Origin: Polyangium spumosum | GTDB taxonomy: Bacteria; Myxococcota_A; Polyangia; Polyangiales; Polyangiaceae | Length of the DNA: 64,000 nucleotides | Direction: 5' to 3' | Assembly (NCBI RefSeq): GCF_009649845.1 | Contig: NZ_WJIE01000001.1 | Coordinates: 977,054-1,041,053 of the forward strand | Part shown: piece after piece, positions 8,593 to 16,611 of the stretch | Layout: every line of letters starts with the position of its first letter | Position numbering within the stretch: the first letter of the stretch is position 1 | Position numbers and translations under genes: made by a program | Notes under the pieces: generated by a model | Told to the model about the DNA's origin: nothing | Seen by the model: the letters and a program-made list of their open reading frames with translations, nothing else | Database searches by the model: none

Positions 8593-9720
8593 TCAGAGGC
8601 CCGCGCGCTCGCCGGGCGTGAATTCGGGACGAACCTCGCCCGGGGAGGGCGCCTTTTCGGCGGGCGCCTCGCCCTTCACCGCCGCCACGATCGTCACGGG
8701 GAAGGTCTTCTGCAGGCCTCCCGCCTCCACGACGATCGACGCATTCCCGGCGGCGAGGGGCTTGAAGCTCGCGCACATGGCGTCGACGGGCTCCACTTCG
8801 ATCTTCGTATCCCCCGAATAAGCCCAGGAGAGGCCGGCCACCACGCGCGCCCCCGAGAGGCCTCGAAAGCACACGCTGTTCGCCTTGCCCACGGTGAGCG
8901 GCTGGGTCAGATCCGTGCTGAACAGGCTCTTCGTCGCGACGATATCGTCGATCTCGCTCACGACGGGGAACGTCACGTCGACCGGCTCGCCCGCCCCCGC
9001 CTTCACGCTCACGTTCACGCTCCCCGACGCGCCCACCGTCACGCGGCGCCGATCCCACGACGATACCTCGCCGCTGTCGGTCGCGTCCCCCGTGATCACG
9101 ATCGTCGTGCTGTCATCGACGAGCTGCACCGGGCCCTGGCCGTTCGGAGCTTCGCCGAACAAGAGGAGGCCGAGCTCCACGTTTGTCCCGGCGAACAACG
9201 CCAGCTCGTCCTTCTGCGCGCCCTCGGCGTCGAGCACCGCCATCGTCGCGTCGGTGACGCGGACCGAGCTGATCGGCAGGACCTGGAGCGAGATCCGGTC
9301 GTGCAGCGCGCCGTCGTCCGGATCGAGGATCCGTAAAAAGCCCGACCCTGCCGCCGCGCCGCGCACCTTGACGCTCGGGGCCTCGACCTCGGCGATCTCG
9401 AGCGGCGCCTCGGCGTCGGCGGTGAACGGGGAGAAGGGTTTCGTGCCGTTCGCGTCGCGGAAGACGGAGATCGTTTGCGTGCCGCCCTCGGCGATGGGGT
9501 GGGGGCCGCCGCCCCCGAAGAGGGTGCCGACGAGCGAATCACTCCCGAAAAAGAGGCCATTCGGCGTATCGGGCGAGCACGTCTCGCCCTCGGGACAGAC
9601 CACCTCGCACGGCGGCGTCGCGCACGTATTGAGGGAAGCGCGGTCCCCGGGCGCCGCGAACTGGCAGCCTGACACGAGGATCATGGTCGAGAAGGCAAGA
9701 ATGGCGGATTGGTAGGTCAT
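8593..9720 (-). CDS. Hypothetical lipoprotein, beta-rich
   Basis: The likely start is ATG 9720, giving 375 residues beginning MTYQSAILAFSTMILVSGCQ, with a clear lipobox (LVSGC, Cys19). The open frame extends about 118 codons upstream, but that part covers the opposite-strand gene at 9809 and looks like its shadow. The mature part starts with a short Cys-rich segment (TCATPPCEVVCPEGETC) and continues as a Val/Thr/Ser-rich sequence suggestive of stacked beta domains of the bacterial Ig type. No catalytic motif is visible. It is divergent from the 800-residue lipoprotein gene at 9809, with 88 bp between start codons for both promoters, and convergent with the gene ending at 8560. Confidence 0.75.
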   Translation of the reverse strand: MTYQSAILAFSTMILVSGCQFAAPGDRASLNTCATPPCEVVCPEGETCSPDTPNGLFFGSDSLVGTLFGGGGPHPIAEGGTQTISVFRDANGTKPFSPFTADAEAPLEIAEVEAPSVKVRGAAAGSGFLRILDPDDGALHDRISLQVLPISSVRVTDATMAVLDAEGAQKDELALFAGTNVELGLLLFGEAPNGQGPVQLVDDSTTIVITGDATDSGEVSSWDRRRVTVGASGSVNVSVKAGAGEPVDVTFPVVSEIDDIVATKSLFSTDLTQPLTVGKANSVCFRGLSGARVVAGLSWAYSGDTKIEVEPVDAMCASFKPLAAGNASIVVEAGGLQKTFPVTIVAAVKGEAPAEKAPSPGEVRPEFTPGERAGL

Positions 9721-9808
9721 GGGCACGCGCTTGGCAAGGTGTGTGCCGCGCTCGCGCCCGACCTTCACCCTTGCGGCCGAGTCCTCCTCCCCTGTAGCCT
9801 TGTCGTTT

Positions 9809-12211
9809 ATGTTGAATCGTCGATCTCGCTTGGGAATCTTTCTCGTGACGGCCCTCGGCGGAGCGGTGCTCGCGGCTGCCTGCGGAGGCGGCAGCTCCTC
9901 CTCCGGAGCCGGGGGCAACCCATCGAGCGGCTCGGGGGGCTCGAACAGCGGCGGAAACGGCGGCCTCGGCGGGGACGGCGGCGACATCTTCGTCGGGCCC
10001 GCGTCGGGCGTGGGCGGCGGCGGAGGCCAGGTGCAGGGCCTCGACGTCCAGCCGAGTTTGCCGCAGGAGATCACGGTCGTCGCGGGTCAGAACACCCCCA
10101 CGGTCACGTACTCCTCGTTCCTCGATGGAAACCCCATCGGCGCGGGCTGGAGCGTCGACCGCGGCGAGATCGGCAGCGTCACGCCCGGGCCCGCGACCAC
10201 GGCGACGTTCACGCCGAAGGGCGCGGTGGGCGGCGTCGTCCGCGTCCGCGCCGGCCTCAACGGAGAGGTCGTCGAGCGCAACCTCCTCGTGAAGCTCACG
10301 GGCCAGCAGAATGGAGCGGACCCGAGCAACCCCGCCCAGGCCGGCCAGATCGCCACGACGATCCCCGAGCTCACGGCGGGCGGCGGCGTCGGCGGCGTCG
10401 GCGGCGAGGGGCTCGGCGTCGGGGTCGAGAGCCCAGCCGTGATCGCGGCCCTCGATACGCCGGCCAGCAATGGCCAGGGCGAGGGGCTGAAATTCCTCTA
10501 TCCCTACGACCGCACGGTCTGGCCGCGCGGCATGACGGCGCCCTTGCTCCAGTGGGAATCGACGCTCGGCGACGTCGACGCCATCAAGATCGAGCTCACG
10601 ACCACGAGCGGCTCGTTCTCCTGGAAGGGCACGTTCGGCAAGCCGCAGATCCTCGCGCAGACGGGTGGTCCTTTCCTTCGCCACCCGATCCCGCAGGACG
10701 TCTGGGCCATGGCCACGAATACGGCCGGCGGAAAGACGCTCGACGGCTCGCCCGACCAGCTCGTCGTCCGTCTCACGGTGGCGAAGGGCGAAATGGGGTA
10801 TGGCCCGATCACGGAGACGTGGACCGTCGCGCCGGGCCGTCTCTCGGGCGCCATTTATTACACCTCGTATGGCACGAACCTCGCCAAGAACCTCGGCGGC
10901 GCCGTGGGCGGCGACGGCATGTTCGGCGGCGCGGTGCTCTCGATCAAGGTCGGGGACACGGGGCCCAAGCTCGCCGCGGGCCAGAGCGGCGACTCCACGC
11001 AATGCCGCGTCTGCCACTCCGTCGCGGCGAACGGATCGCGCCTCGTGGCGACGACGAACGGCGGCGCCCAGCGGTTCGTCTACGATATCAGCCCGAATGC
11101 TATCACGCAGACGTCGCTCCCGAATGGCAGCGCGTTCCCGGGCATCACCCCGGACGGCGCGCTCGCGCTCACGACGGGGGCGACGCTCGTCTCGCTCGCC
11201 GACGGCACGGTCCAGCCGAGCTCCGGGCTCACGGGCACCGCCACGAACGTCGGCACGCCCTCGTTCTCGCCGGATGGCAAACGTGTCGTCTTCAACCCCA
11301 TGGCGAGCGCGTCGATCACGAACCCGCAGCAGAAGCTCGTCCTCATGGACTTCGATCCGGCGACGAACACCTTCGCGAACCCGCTCGTCCTCGTGGACAA
11401 CACGGGCGCGCCCGCCGAGACGCGGCCCGGCTGGCCGGCGTTTTTCCCGGACGGCAAGGCCGTCGTGTATCACCAGCAGATCGCGGCCGGCGTCGACGGC
11501 AACAACCTCGGCGACATGCGCACGCGCAAGGGCGCCAAGGCCTACCTCGCGATGGCCCGCGCCGACGGCGGCGCGCCCGTCCCGCTCGACAACCTCAATG
11601 GCAAGGACGGCGGCAACGTGTACCTGCCGAAGCTCGCCCAGCCCGTCTCGATGACCTGCACGGGCGACGGCTCGCAGGTCGGCGGCCTCGACGCCGACCA
11701 CGGCGACGACGTGAACATGAACTACGAGCCGACGGTGAACCCCATCGCCTCGGGCGGGTATGCCTGGGTCGTCTTCACGAGCCGCCGCATGTACGGCAGC
11801 GTCGCGACGATCCCGCCGTATTGCAGTGATCCTCGCGGCGTCAACCTCATCACGAACATCACGCCGAAGAAGCTCTGGGTCGCGGCCGTCGACCTCAACT
11901 CCCCGGCGGGCGTGGACGGCAGCCACCCGGCGTTTTACCTGCCCGCGCAGGAGCTGCTCGCCGGCAATACGCGTGGCTTCTGGGTGCAGGAGCCCTGCCG
12001 CGCCGACGGCTCGGGCTGCGACTCCGGCGATCAATGCTGCAATGGTTATTGCTCGCCCGACCCGATGAACGCGGATGTCCTCGTCTGCGGCGACACGCCT
12101 CCGAACGGCATGTGCTCGAACGAAGGCGACAAGTGCACGACGCAGACCGATTGCTGCGACCCGGAGCTCATCTGCCTGAACGGGTTCTGCACGCTCGACG
12201 GCCCGAAATGA
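9809..12211 (+). CDS. Surface lipoprotein with beta-propeller-like repeats, one c-haem site and two knottin-like modules
   Basis: The product (800 residues from ATG 9809) has the signal MLNRRSRLGIFLV and lipobox VLAAAC, then a long Gly/Ser spacer. Residues about 80-200 look like an Ig-type domain. C399-R-V-C402-H403 is a single covalent haem-binding motif. After it come repeats of the WD40-like/TolB type, each with a core like PSFSPDGKRVVF or AFFPDGKAVVY, which usually form a propeller. The last 70 residues hold two cysteine clusters with the order C-C-CC-C-C (C730 to C760 and C769 to C794), the pattern of inhibitor cystine knots. An outer-surface or periplasmic redox or binding role is plausible, but no function is known. 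A strong hairpin follows the stop. Confidence 0.8.
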   Translation: MLNRRSRLGIFLVTALGGAVLAAACGGGSSSSGAGGNPSSGSGGSNSGGNGGLGGDGGDIFVGPASGVGGGGGQVQGLDVQPSLPQEITVVAGQNTPTVTYSSFLDGNPIGAGWSVDRGEIGSVTPGPATTATFTPKGAVGGVVRVRAGLNGEVVERNLLVKLTGQQNGADPSNPAQAGQIATTIPELTAGGGVGGVGGEGLGVGVESPAVIAALDTPASNGQGEGLKFLYPYDRTVWPRGMTAPLLQWESTLGDVDAIKIELTTTSGSFSWKGTFGKPQILAQTGGPFLRHPIPQDVWAMATNTAGGKTLDGSPDQLVVRLTVAKGEMGYGPITETWTVAPGRLSGAIYYTSYGTNLAKNLGGAVGGDGMFGGAVLSIKVGDTGPKLAAGQSGDSTQCRVCHSVAANGSRLVATTNGGAQRFVYDISPNAITQTSLPNGSAFPGITPDGALALTTGATLVSLADGTVQPSSGLTGTATNVGTPSFSPDGKRVVFNPMASASITNPQQKLVLMDFDPATNTFANPLVLVDNTGAPAETRPGWPAFFPDGKAVVYHQQIAAGVDGNNLGDMRTRKGAKAYLAMARADGGAPVPLDNLNGKDGGNVYLPKLAQPVSMTCTGDGSQVGGLDADHGDDVNMNYEPTVNPIASGGYAWVVFTSRRMYGSVATIPPYCSDPRGVNLITNITPKKLWVAAVDLNSPAGVDGSHPAFYLPAQELLAGNTRGFWVQEPCRADGSGCDSGDQCCNGYCSPDPMNADVLVCGDTPPNGMCSNEGDKCTTQTDCCDPELICLNGFCTLDGPK

Positions 12212-12231
12212 CGATCCCGTGAGCCTTGGGG

Positions 12232-12257
12232 CGGGGGCGGCGGCGCTCCCGCCCCCG
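12232..12257. terminator. GC-rich hairpin between convergent genes
   Basis: CGGGGGCGG (12232-12240) and CCGCCCCCG (12249-12257) form a perfect nine-bp stem with an eight-nt loop. It sits between the stop of the 800-residue lipoprotein gene and the stop of the Kunitz gene, so it could end transcription from both sides. There is no T-run, which is common for such hairpins in GC-rich genomes. Confidence 0.6.
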
Positions 12258-12260
12258 GAC

Positions 12261-12578
12261 TCAGGGCATCCGGTACATGCGTCGATAACACGTGTTCACG
12301 CAGTCACGCATCGACCTGAAATTGTTCTCGTTCCCCTGACAGCCCCCATACGTGAAGGGCACGCACCGCCCGACGGCCGCGTTGTACGCGAACCTCTGGA
12401 ACGCGGCGCGACACGGTCCGGTGACGATGGGCTGGCGGCAGATCCGGAACGCTTGCGCGTCGAGGCCCTGCACGTCCTCCGCGACCTCTGCGTTTTCCTC
12501 CGCGCGCTCGGCCGCGTACGCGGGCAGGACGAAGAACATCGATACGGCGACGAATACGGACGCGAGACCTCTTCGCAT
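12261..12578 (-). CDS. Secreted Kunitz/BPTI-type serine protease inhibitor
   Basis: A 105-residue protein with an N-terminal signal peptide (cleavage likely after AYA, about residue 22) and, after a short acidic linker, one Kunitz domain. The six cysteines (47, 56, 72, 80, 93, 97) have the exact bovine trypsin inhibitor spacing C-x8-C-x15-C-x7-C-x12-C-x3-C. The GPCRA segment puts Arg57 at the P1 position, where BPTI has Lys, so trypsin-like proteases are the expected targets. The conserved aromatic core (FAYN, FTYGGC) and the NNF before the fifth cysteine are present. The ribosome site GGGAGG is well placed before ATG 12578. Kunitz domains are mainly an animal family and are rare in bacteria. 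Confidence 0.9.
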   Translation of the reverse strand: MRRGLASVFVAVSMFFVLPAYAAERAEENAEVAEDVQGLDAQAFRICRQPIVTGPCRAAFQRFAYNAAVGRCVPFTYGGCQGNENNFRSMRDCVNTCYRRMYRMP

Positions 12579-12675
12579 GGCGCACCTCCCCCTCGCGGCG
12601 GGCGCCCCTTCGGACGAGCCCGCCTGGCGGAGAACATAAGGCGCACGCCCGCGACGTCGCGGGGAGCGAGCGAGG

Positions 12676-13773
12676 TCAGACGTTGAAGTGGAAATGCATC
12701 ACGTCGCCGTCCTTGACGACGTAGGCTTTCCCTTCCTTGCGCAATTTGCCGGCCTGCGCCGCGGCGCTCTCGCCGCCGAATTTGACGAAATCGTCGTAGG
12801 CGATGGTCTCGGCGCAGATGAAGCCCTTCTCGAAATCCGTGTGGATCACGCCCGCGCCCTCGGGCGCGGTCGCGCCGATCGGGATCGTCCAGGCGCGCGC
12901 CTCCTTCGGGCCGACCGTGAAGTACGTCTGCAGCCCGAGGAGCGCATACGCCTCGCGGATGAGTCGATTCAGGCCGGGCTCGACGAGCCCCAACGTCTCG
13001 AGGAACTCGGCGCGCTCGGCGGGCCCGAGCTGGGCGATTTCAGCCTCGATCTGCGCCGAGATCACCACGGACTTCGCGCCGTCCTTCGCCGCGCGCTCGA
13101 ACACCTTCGCCGAGAGCGCGTTGCCCGTCGCGGCCGCGGCCTCGTCGACGTTGCACACGTAAAGCGCGGGCTTCGCGGTGAGCAATTGCAGCATGCGCCA
13201 CGCCTTCTGGTCCTCCGGCTCGACCTTGGCCGTGAACGCCGGCCTGCCTGCGTGGAGCTGCTCGAGGGCGAGCTTCAGCAGGCGCAGCGTGGTCGCGCCC
13301 TCCTTGTCGCCGCCGCGGATCCGCTTCTCCAGGTTGGGGATCCGCTTCTCCAGGCTGTCGATGTCCGCCAGCATCAGCTCGGTCTCGATGATGTCCAGGT
13401 CGGCGAGCGGGTCGACGCGCCCCTCGACGTGGGTCACGTCGTCGTTCTGGAAGCAGCGGGCGACGAAGGCGACGGCGTCGCAGTCGCGGATGTTCGCGAG
13501 GAACTGGTTGCCCAGGCCCTCGCCCTTCGACGCGCCGCGCACGAGGCCCGCCACGTCGACGAAGTTGATCCGGGCCGGGATGATCTCCTTCGATCCGGCC
13601 AGCGTCGCCAGCTTGTCGAGCCGCGGCTCGGGCACGGCCACGTCGCCGACGTTTGGCTCGATGGTGCAGAACGGGTAGTTGGCCGCCTGCGCGGCCGCCG
13701 TCTGGGTGAGGGCGTTGAAGAGGGTGGACTTGCCGACGTTGGGCAGACCGACGATCGCGACTTTGAGGGCCAT
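12676..13773 (-). CDS. ychF: Redox-regulated P-loop ATPase/GTPase YchF
   Basis: YchF is a universally conserved Obg-family ATPase linked to ribosomes and stress responses. The 365-residue product has the usual length. It opens with the P-loop GLPNVGKSTLFNALT (residues 8-22) and the family-typical YPFCTIEPNVG, and includes the switch region FVDVAGLVRGASKGEGLGNQFL. The nucleotide-specificity motif is YVCNVDE in place of NKxD, the feature that makes YchF favour ATP. The C-terminal TGS domain (about residues 280-363) ends with YVVKDGDVMHFHFNV. It appears to be a single-gene unit between the Kunitz gene and the glycine-zipper gene. Confidence 0.97.
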   Translation of the reverse strand: MALKVAIVGLPNVGKSTLFNALTQTAAAQAANYPFCTIEPNVGDVAVPEPRLDKLATLAGSKEIIPARINFVDVAGLVRGASKGEGLGNQFLANIRDCDAVAFVARCFQNDDVTHVEGRVDPLADLDIIETELMLADIDSLEKRIPNLEKRIRGGDKEGATTLRLLKLALEQLHAGRPAFTAKVEPEDQKAWRMLQLLTAKPALYVCNVDEAAAATGNALSAKVFERAAKDGAKSVVISAQIEAEIAQLGPAERAEFLETLGLVEPGLNRLIREAYALLGLQTYFTVGPKEARAWTIPIGATAPEGAGVIHTDFEKGFICAETIAYDDFVKFGGESAAAQAGKLRKEGKAYVVKDGDVMHFHFNV

Positions 13774-13866
13774 GGCGCAGTTCGGGGGGGAAAGAGGGCG
13801 GCGCGACCTAGCATGTCCGAGGCGGACGCACCAGGCCCTCCGGGCGGGCTTGGCGGGCGGGCGCCC

Positions 13867-14391
13867 TCAGGCCGCGTCCTTGTCGTGCAACCGATGGCTC
13901 CAGAACCCGAAGACCGGCTTGCGCGCGATGGTCCCGTTGTGGGCGCGGCATATCTCCGCGACCTCTTCGGCCTGGGCCATGTTCTCGACCTCGACCGTCA
14001 GGAGCACCTTGCCGGCCTTCACCTCTCGCTCGACGTCGTCGATCACCGGGTCGGGTTTGCCTGCGCCGGTGAGCCCTCCGCCGAGCGCGCCCGCCGCGCC
14101 TCCGCCGAGCATCCCGAACAGCGTCGCGGCGAGTGGCCCGGCCGCGATGTAGCCGAGCGGCCCGAGCACGAGCCCGCCCAGGAGGCCACCCGCCACCGAG
14201 CCGACGAGCGCGCCCGTGGTGATGCCCTCGCGCGCGCTCGTCTCGCCGAGCGGCAAATCGTTCCGGTTCACCTTGTCGTGGTGCACGAGCACGGAGCACG
14301 GCCTGGGCAGGCCGGGCAGCGCGAGGACCGCGCGCAAAGAGCTCGCGGCGTCGTGATCGTGGTCGAACAAGGCGAAAAGCGCGTGTCGCAT
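13867..14391 (-). CDS. Glycine-zipper protein, stress-protein-like
   Basis: The 174-residue product has a short alpha/beta N-terminal part (residues 1-50) with a His and Asp-rich patch (DHDHD). A central Gly/Ala-rich segment follows (about 58-115) with repeated GxxxG spacing that could form one or two membrane-inserting hairpins. A C-terminal part (about 125-165) resembles the first (KVLLTVEVENMAQAEEVAEI). This layout resembles bacterial proteins of the DUF1269/general stress type, where a glycine zipper sits between two ferredoxin-like halves, but I cannot name the family firmly. AGGAGG lies six nt before ATG 14391, fixing the start. Confidence 0.7.
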   Translation of the reverse strand: MRHALFALFDHDHDAASSLRAVLALPGLPRPCSVLVHHDKVNRNDLPLGETSAREGITTGALVGSVAGGLLGGLVLGPLGYIAAGPLAATLFGMLGGGAAGALGGGLTGAGKPDPVIDDVEREVKAGKVLLTVEVENMAQAEEVAEICRAHNGTIARKPVFGFWSHRLHDKDAA

Positions 14392-14518
14392 GGCATCCTC
14401 CTCGGCGGGAGCATCGGACCGCCGTGCCGGTTCGGCAAGCCGTCCCCAGGCGTCGTAATGGCTCGGCCGGGCCGCCTGGCCTTGACGCCCGCGCGCCGCC
14501 GTTCAATCAAGGGCGCTC

Positions 14519-15217
14519 GTGAGAGACGACCCCCTCTGGACTGGCGCGTTGCTCCTCTTTCCCCGGCGTATCTCCGAGAACCTCGCGCGTGTGGAGGCGT
14601 CCGGCCTCGTCCCGCGCGCGCCGAACCTCGTGCAGCTCTCGCTCGGCGTGATCCGCATGTGGGTGCGCCTCGTCACGCGCCCCGAGACGATCGGCACCTG
14701 CCGCGAGCATCGGGTCCGCCCCACCCTGCGCGCGCGGCTGCTCGCATACCGCCCGCTCCGCTTCCCCTTCCTCGTGCGGGAGCGGGCGATCGCGCCGCTC
14801 GATTTCTCCGGCCTCGCGTCCTCGCGCGAGCGCGTCCTCCGGCACCTGCTCGGCGCGCATCACGACGGCAATCAGTTCGCCTACGACCTCGAGCTGCTTG
14901 GCATCCACCCCGGCGCGCTCGAAGAGCTCCACGAGCGGGCGGCGCGTGTCGTCTCGGGCGAGGATCCGCGCGCTGAATGGTTACGTGACCTCGTGGTGTT
15001 CGAGGGATACCACGAGAGCTTGCTCGCGGCGGTGGAGCGCGCGCGCACGGATGGCGTGCGCCTCGCGCCGCGCGAGGCCGACGATCCCGACATCTCGTTC
15101 AGCGGCTACCTGCGCTGGTGCGCGCGAATGCCTGCCACCTGGCGCGAGGCGCTCCCGGCGCTCCTCTGCGGCGAGATCGATCTCGGCGCTTTTTGCCCCG
15201 AACCGGTGACGGCATGA
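14519..15217 (+). CDS. Conserved-looking hypothetical protein, first gene of a coupled trio
   Basis: The 232-residue product begins at GTG 14519. It is rich in Leu, Arg and charged residues, apparently all helical, with no signal peptide or membrane segment. One recognisable feature is the segment HHDGNQFAYDLELLGIHPG (about residues 119-137), which could bind metal but is not a known motif. Its stop codon overlaps the next gene's start in an ATGA arrangement at 15214-15217, so the two are translationally coupled and probably work together. I do not recognise the family. Confidence 0.65.
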   Translation: MRDDPLWTGALLLFPRRISENLARVEASGLVPRAPNLVQLSLGVIRMWVRLVTRPETIGTCREHRVRPTLRARLLAYRPLRFPFLVRERAIAPLDFSGLASSRERVLRHLLGAHHDGNQFAYDLELLGIHPGALEELHERAARVVSGEDPRAEWLRDLVVFEGYHESLLAAVERARTDGVRLAPREADDPDISFSGYLRWCARMPATWREALPALLCGEIDLGAFCPEPVTA

Positions 15218-15759
15218 ACACGAAAGACTTCCTCTCGCTCTCGCGCTCCGAGCTCCGTTCCCTCCTGGAGAATGGCCACCCGATCGATCCGGGCGCGCTC
15301 GACGACAGCGAATACCGCGGCGTCTCGCTCGGGCTGCCCGCGCCGATCGTCGCGATGACGTGGCTCACCTTCCGCAAGACCTTCCGCCGCGATCCGACGA
15401 CGGGCGCGCTGCGCGGGTGGAACGTGCGTATGCAGCAGGCCGGGCTCGACGGCCCACGCGAGCCCATGTGCGACGCGCGCGGCAAGCCGCGGTGCTTCGG
15501 TTTTTACGAGGTGCGCGACGGCCGCGCGTACGACATGCCCGTCGCTGCGCGGCACGGGCTCGTGATCGATTACAACCTCGCCGGTGAGAATGGGCGGCTC
15601 GACCCGATTCGCCTGGGGCGGGATCCCCTGGTCTCGCTCGACGAGGGCCGCGTGGACCGCCTGCTCGGGTGGACGTACCTCGATCTCGGGCTCGCGCGGG
15701 TGGGCACGCCGAGTTATTTCCTGCTCGAACGAGAGGGGCCGCTTTCGTACGTGCCGTGA
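15214..15759 (+). CDS. Hypothetical protein coupled to its neighbours
   Basis: I start at ATG 15214 (181 residues). An upstream in-frame extension to 15118 lies inside the preceding gene and is rejected. The protein has no signal or membrane segment. It contains a conserved-looking core (SEYRGVSLGLPAPIV, then FRKTFRRDPTTGALRGWNVR) and ends with a LGLARVGTPSYFLLER stretch, suggestive of a compact alpha/beta or lipocalin-like fold, but I know no name for it. Its ATG overlaps the previous stop (ATGA) and its TGA overlaps the next GTG (GTGA). Such tight coupling on both sides suggests a three-protein pathway with the SGNH hydrolase. Confidence 0.7.
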   Translation: MNTKDFLSLSRSELRSLLENGHPIDPGALDDSEYRGVSLGLPAPIVAMTWLTFRKTFRRDPTTGALRGWNVRMQQAGLDGPREPMCDARGKPRCFGFYEVRDGRAYDMPVAARHGLVIDYNLAGENGRLDPIRLGRDPLVSLDEGRVDRLLGWTYLDLGLARVGTPSYFLLEREGPLSYVP

Positions 15760-16598
15760 ACACGAGGATGTCACGCCCGTCCTGGATTGGCCTCGCCGTG
15801 CTCCTCGGGGCCTTCGCCGCCGCGTTGTTTCTCCTCCGCCGACAGCCCCCGCCCTCCCCTCGCCTGCCTGCGTCCACCCCGGCGCCGCCCCCTCCGGCGC
15901 CGCCGCCCATTGCCTATCCGACCCCCTTCTCGGTCCCCGTCGAATCTCTCCCGCCCCGCGAGGCGCTCCCGCCGGGCACGCTCCGCCTCCTCGTCCTCGG
16001 CGATTCGGTGGCGAGTTTCCTCGGCCTGGCCTTGCGATATCGTCAGGACGAGGCCGGCGCGTTCGTCTCCGTGCGTGGCGTGGGCAGTTGCTCGATCTTC
16101 GAGGCGAAGACGTGGATCGAAGACGGCAAACCCGTGAAAGGCACGAGCTGCGCGGAGCGCTGGGCCCTGGACGTCGCCGAGCTCCGCCCCGACATGACGC
16201 TCCTCGTGCTCGGCGGCGCCTTCCTCAATGAAAGCGCCTGCGAAGAGGCCTGGCTCGCCTCCTACGAAGCGCGTCTCTTCGAGCTCGCCGACGCCATGGG
16301 CCCGAGCGCCGGCCGGATCGTGCTCACGCGTGTCCCTTATCCCATGGGCGCGTGGCGCCGCGGCACCGTCCCTGCCCGCGTCGATTGTTACAACCGCATG
16401 CTCGAAGGCGCCGCGCGGAAGCGCAACTGGCACCTGCTCGATTTGATGGGCCACGTCTGCCCGACGCCGGCGTGCCGCGTCGAGAGTGACGGAAAACCCA
16501 TCCGGCCCGACGGCTTGCATTTCGACGGCGTGGGTACCGAGGAGACGGCCCGGTGGGTCCTCGGCGAGCTCGGGCGATTCGCGCAGGGCGGCGGCTGA
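15756..16598 (+). CDS. SGNH/GDSL-type hydrolase, membrane-anchored or secreted
   Basis: I place the start at GTG 15756, which overlaps the previous stop as GTGA; an ATG at 15768 is the alternative. The N terminus has a signal or anchor helix (about residues 11-28), then a Pro-rich stretch, then the hydrolase domain. Catalytic Ser84 lies in LVLGDSVASF. The C-terminal Asp and His lie in RPDGLHFDGVG (about D252 and H255), where the His completes the triad. SGNH enzymes deacylate or deacetylate lipids, sugars or cell-wall polymers. The extracytoplasmic position suggests envelope polysaccharide or lipid as substrate. It is the third gene of a translationally coupled trio and ends 13 bp from the convergent glgB stop. 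Confidence 0.8.
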   Translation: MNTRMSRPSWIGLAVLLGAFAAALFLLRRQPPPSPRLPASTPAPPPPAPPPIAYPTPFSVPVESLPPREALPPGTLRLLVLGDSVASFLGLALRYRQDEAGAFVSVRGVGSCSIFEAKTWIEDGKPVKGTSCAERWALDVAELRPDMTLLVLGGAFLNESACEEAWLASYEARLFELADAMGPSAGRIVLTRVPYPMGAWRRGTVPARVDCYNRMLEGAARKRNWHLLDLMGHVCPTPACRVESDGKPIRPDGLHFDGVGTEETARWVLGELGRFAQGGG

Positions 16599-16611
16599 GA
16601 GGCGCCCCCGT

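Noticed and set aside
9721-10074. N-terminal extension of the lipoprotein at 8593
   Set aside because: It lies antisense to the 800-residue lipoprotein gene, and a lipobox signal starts at 9720.
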